NCBI GenBank assembly: GCA_003249015.1
Contig: QBLS01000033.1
Span: 7,239-43,771, forward strand
DNA length: 36,533 bases
Direction: 5' to 3'
Source of the DNA: Pseudanabaena sp.
GTDB taxonomy: Bacteria; Cyanobacteriota; Cyanobacteriia; Pseudanabaenales; Pseudanabaenaceae
Under the pieces are notes generated by a model that was given only the letters and a program-made list of their open reading frames with translations, was not told where the DNA came from and searched no databases. Of this stretch, positions 24,746 to 31,835 are shown one piece after another. Position 1 is the stretch's first letter. Each line of letters begins with the position of its first letter. The position numbers and the translations under genes are program-made.

Positions 24746-24772
24746 GGAAACCAAACCCAGTATGAGTTTTTT

Positions 24773-24803
24773 AATAAAGAAATGGCTACGCCATTTCTTT
24801 ATT
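24773..24803. repeat. AATAAAGAAATGGC hairpin, copy 1
   Basis: A perfect 14-bp stem with loop TAC. The same stem sequence occurs at 27553-27577 (shorter) and 36448-36480. Confidence 0.7.
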
Positions 24804-24923
24804 TACATTTGCTATTAAGAGAATGTTTGACCAAAAACTCACGACGTGACAACAGGCGATCGCAGGTGATGAACGATTTTTAAGGTTTGACGGGTAGAGA
24901 TAGACTGTTAAGATGTCTAAACT

Positions 24924-25025
24924 AAGTAATTAGTCATAAGTAACCCTAAAACCAAAAAGGTTATTACGCCCGCGTAGCGAGCAGAGCAGCCTTTTGTTTT
25001 GGCTTTGAATTATGTTGAACTACTT
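24924..25025. repeat. R3-like element, diverged copy
   Basis: The right end GAATTATGTTGAACTACTT matches R3. The left end (AAGTAATTAGTCATAAGTAA) is weaker. It ends 37 bp before the permease start codon. Confidence 0.55.
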
Positions 25026-25062
25026 AGTGTGACTAAAATTGACAAGGTAGCAATTTGAAGCT

Positions 25063-26091
25063 ATGGCAACTGCAAATCAAGAAAATCGATCTCTAAGGCG
25101 TTTGATTGTCAACGATACAACGGGCTTTATCATAAAACGCTTGGGGCAAGCCGTGATCGTGATCTTGGGTGTGTCTATTCTTAGCTTTTTTGCGATTACA
25201 AAATCTCCTGGAAATTGCTTCTCAGAACTGCGAAATAACCCTAGTACGCCCAAAGCGACGATTGAGCAGCTAGAAAAGCAGATGAACTATGACAAGCCTG
25301 AAGCAATACAGTATTTACTATGGCTGCAAAACACTCTTGGCGGTAACTTGGGAGTACGTTGCCAAGGATTAGCGCCCGTAACGCCCTTAATAGTTGAGCG
25401 GGCTGGCAATACATTATTAATGTCACTGGGTTCCTTGATTACCACTTGGTTAATCGCGATTCCTCTCGGCATTTATAGTGCTGTTAAACAAAACACGACA
25501 AGCGATCGCATTGTTCAGGTGATTAGCTATGCCACACAGGGATTTCCCAGTTTTGTGCTGGCAATTTTACTGTTAATGGTTGCTCAAAATACTGGCTGGT
25601 TTCCTGTCGGGGGCATGACTAGCATTGATTTTAGAGATTTGTCTTTGCTAGACAAAATCTTTGATATCTCCCATCATATGATCTTGCCGATCTTAACGCT
25701 TACCTTAGTTAGTTTTGCGGGATTACAGCGCATTATGCGCGGTAGCTTGCTAGATGTATTGCGCCAAGACTATATCAAAACAGCCCGTGCTAAAGGATTA
25801 CCAGAAAATCAAGTTATTTATATCCATGCTCTCCGCAATGCGATCAATCCTTTAATTACCCTATTGGGGTTTGAATTTGGCGGATTACTTGGTGGTGCAT
25901 TCATTACAGAGTTCTTTTTTAGTTGGCCGGGGTTAGGGAAGTTATTGCTAGATGCCACTCGTGAAAAAGATACAAATCTGGTAATGGCAGGGCTAATGCT
26001 CGGTACGCTGATGCTGGTAGTGGGAAATTTAATTGGTGATTTACTGCTAAAAGCTGTTGATCCCAGAATTAAACTTGACGACATGGAATAA
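25063..26091 (+). CDS. ABC transporter permease, DppB/OppB (peptide/nickel) type
   Basis: The 342-residue inner-membrane protein has a first membrane helix near residues 25-45, a periplasmic loop to about 115, then five helices. The EAA-type cytoplasmic loop that contacts the ATPase is DYIKTARAKGLPENQVIYIH (about 233-252), followed by LRNAINPLITLLG and GGAFITEFFFSWPGLGKLL, typical of OppB/DppB. Such permeases pair with a DppC-type partner, two ATPases and a solute-binding protein; none of these is adjacent, so the system is dispersed. The long loop contains two cysteines (GNCFSELR and VRCQGLAP). The substrate is not known. The ATG at 25063 is chosen because the next methionine lies inside the periplasmic loop. 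The next gene is a DevB-like protein 217 bp away and unrelated by family. Confidence 0.9.
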   Translation: MATANQENRSLRRLIVNDTTGFIIKRLGQAVIVILGVSILSFFAITKSPGNCFSELRNNPSTPKATIEQLEKQMNYDKPEAIQYLLWLQNTLGGNLGVRCQGLAPVTPLIVERAGNTLLMSLGSLITTWLIAIPLGIYSAVKQNTTSDRIVQVISYATQGFPSFVLAILLLMVAQNTGWFPVGGMTSIDFRDLSLLDKIFDISHHMILPILTLTLVSFAGLQRIMRGSLLDVLRQDYIKTARAKGLPENQVIYIHALRNAINPLITLLGFEFGGLLGGAFITEFFFSWPGLGKLLLDATREKDTNLVMAGLMLGTLMLVVGNLIGDLLLKAVDPRIKLDDME

Positions 26092-26100
26092 AACCCTGCA

Positions 26101-26133
26101 AAAGTTTTCAGCGCCGATGACGCTGAGAACTTT
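26101..26133. terminator. Hairpin after the permease gene
   Basis: AAAGTTTTCAGCG pairs with CGCTGAGAACTTT (one wobble) around a CCGATGA loop, 10 bp after the permease stop. No T-run follows, so terminator strength is uncertain. Confidence 0.55.
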
Positions 26134-26308
26134 CACAAAGCTTACCGCACCAGCAGCGCTAAGCTTCTACAGGATTTACCTCGATATCGGGGTGGTAAAT
26201 TCTAAAATCGGTTTCACTTGGTAAAAGTCTACGCAAATCAGTAATATATAAACCAAGAAAGGAGTAGCAACGCGAAGCACCGCTACTCGAATTTGGGAAA
26301 CTATCACT

Positions 26309-27472
26309 ATGAAAAAAGCCTTAGAGCCGAAAACCAACCGTTATCTGATTCCTGCGATCGCCCTTGCGATCGCGGCTTTAGGCGTGAGTGTTTGGTTAGT
26401 AATTGGTCGTTCTAGCAGTAATTCATCTTCCTCGACAGCCTCAGCACCAGTCACTAACACTGCAACCAAAGAAGCTCCTAGATCTATTAGTGCCTTGGGT
26501 CGCATCGAGCCACAGGGTGAAGTCGTAAAGGTTGCTTCACCATCGGCTCTTGGCACATCAAGAATCGTCAAGCTGCTAGTCAAAGAAGGCGATATGGTCA
26601 AGCAAGGACAGCCGATCGCTATTCTTGATAGTTATGATCGCGCAGTAGCAGCACTGCTACAAGCGCAAAGTCAAGCCCAAGAGAGTGAACGCAATCTTGC
26701 CCGTGTCAGAGCAGGAGCCAAAAGTGGTGACATTGCAGCCCAAGAGGGAAATGTGCTATCGGCAGCCGCGAACATCAAGTCTTTAGAGGCTAATTCGGCA
26801 CGTATCCGAGCCGAGTTGGAGATTGCAGGGCAGGATTACAATCGCTTTCTCAAGGTTTTTAATGAGGGTGCAATTTCTCAAACTGAACTAGATATCTATC
26901 GTCTGCGAGCTGAAACTTTACAAGGGCAGTTTTTTCAATCACAACAACAAATCCAGCAAGCGCAGTTTCAGTTGCGCCAGTCACAGGGATTGCTCAGCAG
27001 CGTGAGGGAAGTTCGCCCCACCGATATCCAATTTGCGGAAGCTCAGCTACAAACGGCGATCGTTAACGTCAAAAGGGCTGAAGTTGATCTAGATCTTTCT
27101 CAAGTTCGCGCTCCCATCGATGGACAGGTACTAAAGATTAACTCTAAAACTGGGGAAGTAGTTAGCCAAACTGACGGCGTGGTCGATCTCGGCAATACTA
27201 AGCAAATGTATGTCGTCGCAGAAGTCTATGAAACTGACATTGGCAGAGTCAAGGTTGGACAGACTGCCAAGATCGACAGTGAAGCCTTTGAGGGCGAAAT
27301 TACGGGCAAAGTTGAAAGTATTGGTTTAAGCATTGCCAAGAATGACATATTAGGAACTGATCCTGCGGCTAAGACCGATGTGCGTATTATCGAAGTCAAG
27401 ATCAAACTCGATGACAGCAAAAGAGTTGCTGGACTGACCAATTTACAAGTCAGAGTTAAAGTTGAAGTCTAG
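26309..27472 (+). CDS. DevB-like ABC exporter membrane fusion protein (HlyD family)
   Basis: The 387-residue protein has one N-terminal membrane helix (about 12-33, LIPAIALAIAALGVSVWLVI), then a Ser/Thr-rich linker and ISALGRIEPQGEVVKVASPS, the start of the lipoyl/barrel-sandwich part. A long alpha-helical coiled-coil hairpin follows (about 110-235), then DLDLSQVRAPIDGQVLKINSKTGE and a C-terminal beta domain with MYVVAEVYETDIGRVKVGQ. This is the layout of cyanobacterial DevB-type fusion proteins, which bridge an inner-membrane ABC exporter to a TolC-like outer-membrane channel; the founding DevBCA exports heterocyst glycolipid. A DevC-like permease gene follows 160 bp downstream. No DevA ATPase is encoded here. 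The ATG at 26309 is the natural start. Confidence 0.92.
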   Translation: MKKALEPKTNRYLIPAIALAIAALGVSVWLVIGRSSSNSSSSTASAPVTNTATKEAPRSISALGRIEPQGEVVKVASPSALGTSRIVKLLVKEGDMVKQGQPIAILDSYDRAVAALLQAQSQAQESERNLARVRAGAKSGDIAAQEGNVLSAAANIKSLEANSARIRAELEIAGQDYNRFLKVFNEGAISQTELDIYRLRAETLQGQFFQSQQQIQQAQFQLRQSQGLLSSVREVRPTDIQFAEAQLQTAIVNVKRAEVDLDLSQVRAPIDGQVLKINSKTGEVVSQTDGVVDLGNTKQMYVVAEVYETDIGRVKVGQTAKIDSEAFEGEITGKVESIGLSIAKNDILGTDPAAKTDVRIIEVKIKLDDSKRVAGLTNLQVRVKVEV

Positions 27473-27501
27473 ATAGCTTTTACAGCAAGCGAGGTACATG
27501 G

Positions 27502-27534
27502 GTTTGTTTCCCTGCCTTCGGCAGGGAAACAAAC
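27502..27534. terminator. 15-bp hairpin between devB- and devC-like genes
   Basis: GTTTGTTTCCCTGCC, loop TTC, then GGCAGGGAAACAAAC. It lies within a likely operon, so it may lower or process downstream mRNA rather than end transcription. Confidence 0.6.
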
Positions 27535-27552
27535 TGTACTTATAAATGCTGA

Positions 27553-27577
27553 AAAGAAATGGCGTAGCCATTTCTTT
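27553..27577. repeat. AAAGAAATGGC hairpin, copy 2
   Basis: An 11-bp stem, loop GTA, related to those at 24773 and 36448. It lies in the leader of the DevC-like gene, upstream of the start chosen at 27633. Confidence 0.65.
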
Positions 27578-27632
27578 ATTTGGTATAAAAGCTTTTTCTG
27601 CCCAAATCAATTGCCCACACAAATCAAAATCT

Positions 27633-29018
27633 ATGATCTTTGCCGTACCCCTCGCCTGGTTACAGCTCACTTACGAAAAAAGTCGATTGCTAGTGGCGAT
27701 CGCAGGAATTACCTTTGCTGTGGTGCTGATGTTCTTGCAGCTAGGTTTTCGTGATGCTTTATTTACGAGTGCCATTCGCTTACAAAGTAACCTAGTTGGT
27801 GATTTGGTAATCATCAGCCCCCAATCTACAAATCTGGTGGGAATGCGAAACTTTTCGCAGCGCCGCCTCTATCAAACCCTTGGCATGAAAGGCGTGGAGT
27901 CGGTCAACCCCATGTATATCGGTTTGGGTGCTTGGAAGGTACAAGAAGATCCCGCAGGACAGACTCGCAATATTTTGGTGGTAGGTGCTAATCCAGAGTC
28001 TAAGGTTTTTAAAATTGCGGGTACAGAGACAAATATTGATCGCGTCAAAACTAGAGATGTGGTTCTATTTGACCGCGCTTCCCGTGCGGAATTTGGTCCT
28101 ATCGTCAGTGAATGCGGCGTACTGGAACTAAAAACTAAGTTCACACCTGAGGCTTTTGCTTGCAATAACTTGGTACAGCGGGAAGTCGCTAATCGCACCA
28201 TTACTGTGGGCGGTTTATTTGAGTTAGGGGCTTCTTTCGCAGCTGATGGGGCAATGATCACCAGTGATACTAACTTCTTACGGATTTTTGACAATCGGCG
28301 ATCGGGGCTAATTAATTTAGGCTTAATTAATCTCAGCCCTGATATTTCTCCCTATGAAGTCATGCGTAACTATGTGATGGAGCAACCTGGAGAAGATGTT
28401 GTTTTACCAAGAGAGAAGCTACCTCCCGATGGCAAAAGAGTCAGAGCATTATTTCAAGAACGTGTCGATGACAATGGCAAAGTTATTAAAGAAGAAAACA
28501 AGGATAAGGTTGTCATTTCTAAAGCAGATTTAAGAATTGAAGATCTGCAAAAGACTGATGATGCAGCGATCGAAGATACTCGTATTTTGACCTTGCAGGG
28601 CTATATAAATTTTGAAAAGGGCTATTGGCAAAAAAGTACTGCGATCGGTTTTATTTTTACCTTGGGTACGGTTATGGGCTTTATTGTGGGCATTGTGATT
28701 GTTTACCAGATTCTTTACACTGATGTTTCCGATCACCTCGCAGAATATGCAACGCTCAAGGCAATGGGCTATGGAAATTTATATCTAGCACAAGTGGTGA
28801 TTCAAGAAGCTTTTGTTCTATCTATTCTTGGGTTTATTCCAGGATTGGCAATTTCTTTTGGTCTGTACAATCTCACCAAAAATGCAACTTTACTGCCTCT
28901 CTACATTTGGGACAAGGCAATTCCTGTAATGCTCTTGACAATTTTTATGTGTGTCATTTCAGGAGCAATTTCACTAAGGAAGGTGCAGTCAGCCGATCCT
29001 GCGGAAATATTTGGATAG
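27633..29018 (+). CDS. DevC-like ABC exporter permease (FtsX/MacB fold)
   Basis: The frame is open from 27546, but family members begin near (K/I)xxxPLAWLQL, so the ATG at 27633 (MIFAVPLAWLQLTYEKSRLL) is preferred; this gives 461 residues. Membrane helices lie near residues 15-40, 335-362, 388-412 and 428-450, with a large periplasmic domain between the first and second. Family phrases include GDLVIISPQSTNL, RRLYQTLG, GFIFTLGTVMGFIVGIVIVYQILYTDV and ATLKAMGYG. DevC proteins are usually about 385-390 residues. The excess lies in two periplasmic insertions, one near residues 158-185 with two cysteines (C161, C177) and one near 261-316, very charged. It should work with the DevB-like protein upstream. 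No ATPase gene follows; the next gene is on the other strand. Confidence 0.9.
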   Translation: MIFAVPLAWLQLTYEKSRLLVAIAGITFAVVLMFLQLGFRDALFTSAIRLQSNLVGDLVIISPQSTNLVGMRNFSQRRLYQTLGMKGVESVNPMYIGLGAWKVQEDPAGQTRNILVVGANPESKVFKIAGTETNIDRVKTRDVVLFDRASRAEFGPIVSECGVLELKTKFTPEAFACNNLVQREVANRTITVGGLFELGASFAADGAMITSDTNFLRIFDNRRSGLINLGLINLSPDISPYEVMRNYVMEQPGEDVVLPREKLPPDGKRVRALFQERVDDNGKVIKEENKDKVVISKADLRIEDLQKTDDAAIEDTRILTLQGYINFEKGYWQKSTAIGFIFTLGTVMGFIVGIVIVYQILYTDVSDHLAEYATLKAMGYGNLYLAQVVIQEAFVLSILGFIPGLAISFGLYNLTKNATLLPLYIWDKAIPVMLLTIFMCVISGAISLRKVQSADPAEIFG

Positions 29019-29022
29019 ATTG

Positions 29023-29058
29023 CTAGTGGCGGCGCAGAGCGCCGCCACTAGTTTTTTT
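29023..29058. terminator. Terminator between devC-like gene and trmB
   Basis: CTAGTGGCGGCGC, loop AGA, GCGCCGCCACTAG, followed by seven T. The 13-bp perfect stem carries the shared core. It serves the plus-strand gene; trmB ends inside the T-run. Confidence 0.85.
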
Positions 29059-29767
29059 ATTTACGCTGAAAGTAAGCCCGATAAACTGGTAGCCCTTGGG
29101 AAATTACGGAGCTTTCGCGCTCAGTGGGAATATGTTTAGGGAAAATAGTTTCATCAGCAAAATTTCCCGTCCCCGCCAGATTTACAAAATTCTCATTAGC
29201 TTCAAAATGTAAGCGCATATCTTCGGCGACATCGAAAACATCAGACTGCAAAAATACTGGGGCTTGAGGAACTAGCAATTCTACAAGGGTGGCTACTAGC
29301 TCAGGCTGAACAGTTCGCCTTTTTTGCTGGCGGCGTTTAAACCAAGGGTCGGGAAATTGCACCGTTACTTCATGGAGTGAGCCTTTAGGCAATAGCCCCG
29401 CTAACGACACATTGGCATTGCAGAAAATATAGTGCAGGTTAGTTAGCCCTAGCTCATCGCGGACTTGGTTGCAGCGGTCAACTAGTGGTTCTCGAATCTC
29501 TAAGCCTAAAAAGTTCCAATTAGGTTTTAACTGCGCCATCTGTAGAATGTAGCGTCCCCTTGCTGAGCCAATATCTAAACTAAGCGGCTGTTCCCAATTA
29601 GCATAAACTTCTGTCCAGATTGGTGGCGCGATCGCGGTGCTATATTTTTTGGCTAGCGGATTGACATGTTCACGGACACGCGCCCGCCGCGCCACGTTGT
29701 CATTGGTGACATTGACGATTAGTTCTCCATTGGGTTGACTAGATTGAGGGGTTGTAGAATTCAGCAT
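29057..29767 (-). CDS. trmB: tRNA (guanine-N7-)-methyltransferase
   Basis: TrmB uses S-adenosylmethionine to form m7G46 in the variable loop of tRNAs. SAM-binding motif I is LSLDIGSARGRYILQ (about residues 62-76), followed by FLGLEIREPLV. The family signature VQFPDPWFKRRQQKRR contains the catalytic and tRNA-contacting residues. The C-terminus has TERESSVISQGLPVYRAYF, matching the TxxE region. The frame can be read from a TTG at 29809, but the ATG at 29767 is preferred, giving 236 residues. No strong ribosome binding site is visible for either. The gene stands alone, convergent with the DevC-like gene. Confidence 0.94.
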   Translation of the reverse strand: MLNSTTPQSSQPNGELIVNVTNDNVARRARVREHVNPLAKKYSTAIAPPIWTEVYANWEQPLSLDIGSARGRYILQMAQLKPNWNFLGLEIREPLVDRCNQVRDELGLTNLHYIFCNANVSLAGLLPKGSLHEVTVQFPDPWFKRRQQKRRTVQPELVATLVELLVPQAPVFLQSDVFDVAEDMRLHFEANENFVNLAGTGNFADETIFPKHIPTERESSVISQGLPVYRAYFQRK

Positions 29768-29872
29768 ATTATTGATTGTTTGGCGATCGCCGTTCCTAAG
29801 AATAGCCAAAAAAGCCTGCCGTTAGCAATTTAATGATAGAGAAGGCGCTTCGCAACTTTTCTATCGTTAACG

Positions 29873-29901
29873 GATCAGACAGTGCTAAGCACCATCTGAT
29901 C
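29873..29901. other. Imperfect 13-bp hairpin
   Basis: GATCAGACAGTGC pairs with GCACCATCTGATC (two mismatches, loop TAA). It lies mid-spacer and is not at a gene end. Confidence 0.45.
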
Positions 29902-29950
29902 GGATTTGGTTTTTAATAAACACTTTCAAGTACACCTCTGCGATATATGT

Positions 29951-30045
29951 AAAAGACTAAGCGCAGTCAAAACTAAATCCTCCAAAGCTTTAGTGCAGCT
30001 TGCACTAAAGCTTTGGAACTTTATTTTAACTATGCCCAGCTACTC
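29951..30045. repeat. R3-like element with 17-bp perfect hairpin
   Basis: The right end TTTTAACTATGCCCAGCTACT matches R3 closely, and the left end is weak. The centre TCCAAAGCTTTAGTGCA (29981-29997), loop GCT, pairs perfectly with 30001-30017. Confidence 0.65.
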
Positions 30046-30091
30046 ATAATAAAAAATTTCTAGTGGTGCAGCTTCGCTGCGCCACCATCGT

Positions 30092-31075
30092 ATGTCAGAC
30101 CAGTTTTTTCCCATCACCTATTCCACCCTTGCGCCTCAAGCTCTAGCCGATCGCATTTTGAGTTGTTACATCGTAGGTGAGGTTAGCAGTTGTGTATTTT
30201 GGATGCGCGGGCTTAGCGACATTTATTTAGTTGAGGCGGGCGATCGCAAATATATCTTGCGGATCTCCCATGCCCATTGGCGCAACAAGTCAGAAATTGA
30301 ATTTGAGTTAGAGTTGCTAGCCTTCCTCCAAGAAAATCATATTCCCGTGGCTCATCCGCTTCGGACTAAGGATGGGCAATTGGCGATCGAGGTTGAGGCT
30401 CCCGAAGGTAAGCGCTATATTTCTTTGTTTACCTATGCCGATGGCAAGGTTGCCGTGGGGGATCTCAATAAAGTGCAGGCGCATCGGTTAGGAGAAACTG
30501 TCGCCAAGTTACACAGTGCCTCTCAAAATTTTCAATGCTATTTAGAGCGTCCCCATTTAACAACGGAGTATTTACTTGATGACTCATTACAAGGCTTGTC
30601 GCCATTTTTAAGTGAATCAGCCAAAAGTTATTTAGAAGAGGCGATCGCGGATATCAAGTCCCATATTTGTCAATTACCGAAAGAATATCCGCTCTGGAGT
30701 ATCTGCTGGGGAGATCCTCACAGTGGCAATGTTCATTTTACGGACGATGACGAGATTACTTTATTTGATTTTGATCAATGTGGTTATGGATGGCGATCGT
30801 TTGATATTGCCAAGTTTTTGCAAGTCACTCTGCAAGCAGGGATTAGTCCTAGCGTCCGCAGGGCATTTTTACAAGGCTATCAATCGGTTCAGCCCCTGCA
30901 AGAGATTGAGCTGAGGTGTATGCAATCCTTAATGCAAGTGGCGCAGATCTGGTCATGGGCGATTAGTGTTAAGTCGGCGACTGTCCATAACCACAGCAAG
31001 CTAGATCGCAGTTATTTTCATTACCGACTCGAACATTTCAAGATGTTGCGATCGCCCGACTGGAAGCCATTTTAA
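30092..31075 (+). CDS. Aminoglycoside phosphotransferase-fold kinase
   Basis: The 327-residue protein has the APH/choline-kinase fold. The N-terminal lobe holds RKYILRISHAHW with the ATP-site lysine and an acidic helix (SEIEFELELLAFL). The catalytic loop is ICWGDPHSGN (D208, N213), with the usual HGD histidine replaced by tryptophan, and the metal-binding motif is LFDFDQCGYGWRSFDIAKFL (D226). Relatives include homoserine kinase type II, SrkA-like stress kinases and antibiotic kinases; sequence alone does not choose the small-molecule or protein substrate. It is expected to be cytosolic. It is solitary, with a hairpin directly upstream of the ATG and a 27-bp hairpin downstream at 31111-31167. 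Confidence 0.85.
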   Translation: MSDQFFPITYSTLAPQALADRILSCYIVGEVSSCVFWMRGLSDIYLVEAGDRKYILRISHAHWRNKSEIEFELELLAFLQENHIPVAHPLRTKDGQLAIEVEAPEGKRYISLFTYADGKVAVGDLNKVQAHRLGETVAKLHSASQNFQCYLERPHLTTEYLLDDSLQGLSPFLSESAKSYLEEAIADIKSHICQLPKEYPLWSICWGDPHSGNVHFTDDDEITLFDFDQCGYGWRSFDIAKFLQVTLQAGISPSVRRAFLQGYQSVQPLQEIELRCMQSLMQVAQIWSWAISVKSATVHNHSKLDRSYFHYRLEHFKMLRSPDWKPF

Positions 31076-31110
31076 TAAATCAACGGTGCAGTGCTTCGCA
31101 ATCAAACCCG

Positions 31111-31167
31111 AACCAAGAGAAGATTCAAAAACGTTGCTTAGCAACGTTTTTGAATCTTCTCTTGGTT
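31111..31167. terminator. 27-bp perfect hairpin between convergent genes
   Basis: The left arm 31111-31137 pairs with 31141-31167 without mismatch, loop TTA. It is located between the APH-fold kinase and the convergent nuclease-like gene. It lacks the GGCGGCGC core. Confidence 0.75.
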
Positions 31168-31174
31168 GTTTGCC

Positions 31175-31774
31175 TTACCAAAATCTAGGCTGAAAACCAG
31201 CGGGTGTTTCCAACTCAAATACCTCATCGTGGATGCTAGCCACATACAACCCCTCGTTTAAGGTCTGTTGCTTTAAATCCTCTGACCAATCTACCGCCGC
31301 CAAGATACCATGTACTTTTTTATTATGATGCTCAGGGAAAAAGACGCGAAATCGTTCTAGTAAGTTTTTTAATTGGGTAATTGATTCTTCTCTAGGATGA
31401 CTTTTTACCTCCACTATGTAGGCTGTATTAACATCACCATTTGCATAGGCGAGAACATCTATTTCCAAATGTAGCCCCCCTTTGCTCACTCTAACGCTAG
31501 GGCTAATGATTTCCATGCCTAACTGTTTCTGCAAAATTCGCTCCATAGAAGGCAAGGCTAAGCCTTCGGTGAAACTGCCAAATTTCTTACCCAACCCTCC
31601 AATTTGTTTACCTAGCTCTCGCGTTTGACTGCTTAGCTCCTTTAATTGGCGATCAATATCTTTAGTTCGGAGTTCTGCCTCCTGCTTACTTTCCTTAAAG
31701 AGTCGCTCACTTTCTTTCTGGGATTCAATTAACTGCCCCAGTAATAACCAAACTTCTTCTGCAGTGGTAGCCAT
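31175..31774 (-). CDS. Coiled-coil protein with PD-(D/E)XK-like domain (DUF3782 type)
   Basis: The 199-residue protein has an N-terminal alpha-helical coiled coil (about 10-65, rich in Lys/Glu/Gln: SQKESERLFKESKQEAELR) and a C-terminal alpha/beta domain. LEIDVLAYANGDVNTAYIVEVK contains D106, E122 and K124 in the spacing of a PD-(D/E)XK nuclease core. Similar proteins, often annotated DUF3782, are frequent in filamentous cyanobacteria; their function is unknown and nuclease activity is inferred from the motif. The start at 31774 is favoured over the ATG 12 codons upstream because AAGGAG lies 8 nt before it. The gene is 61 bp downstream of dnaA on the same strand, so it may be read from the dnaA transcript. 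Confidence 0.8.
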   Translation of the reverse strand: MATTAEEVWLLLGQLIESQKESERLFKESKQEAELRTKDIDRQLKELSSQTRELGKQIGGLGKKFGSFTEGLALPSMERILQKQLGMEIISPSVRVSKGGLHLEIDVLAYANGDVNTAYIVEVKSHPREESITQLKNLLERFRVFFPEHHNKKVHGILAAVDWSEDLKQQTLNEGLYVASIHDEVFELETPAGFQPRFW

Positions 31775-31782
31775 TGTTTTTT

Positions 31783-31788
31783 CTCCTT
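31783..31788 (-). promoter_or_regulatory. Ribosome binding site of the DUF3782-type gene
   Basis: AAGGAG on the minus strand, 8 nt before the ATG at 31774. It decides the start and lies within the longer reading frame. Confidence 0.7.
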
Positions 31789-31835
31789 GCTTTGGTATTA
31801 ACAGTATCAAATGCCACGCTTAGCGCAGCCTTTGA

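Larger units (their letters stand above)
24514..25062. other. Gene-free spacer with repeats
   Basis: The 549 bp lie between the divergently transcribed FkbM gene and the OppB-type permease gene. It contains an R2 element lacking a recognisable right end (24658-24745), a 14-bp hairpin (24773-24803) and an R3-like element (24924-25025). No coding frame is convincing. Confidence 0.7.
29768..30091. other. Spacer with hairpins between trmB and the APH-fold kinase gene
   Basis: This 324-bp divergent spacer contains hairpins at about 29835-29866 (GATAGAGAAGG-type with CTTTTCTATC) and 29873-29901, an R3-like element at 29951-30045, and GGTGCAGC/GCTGCGCCACC at 30065-30085 just before the kinase start. 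No additional gene is seen. Confidence 0.65.

Noticed and set aside
26092-26308. The OppB-type permease and the DevB/DevC genes as one transporter operon
   Set aside because: The families do not work together, and the genes are separated by 217 bp containing hairpins.
27546-27632. N-terminal 29-residue extension of the DevC-like protein
   Set aside because: It reads through the AAAGAAATGGC hairpin, and family members begin at the MIFAVPLAWLQL equivalent.
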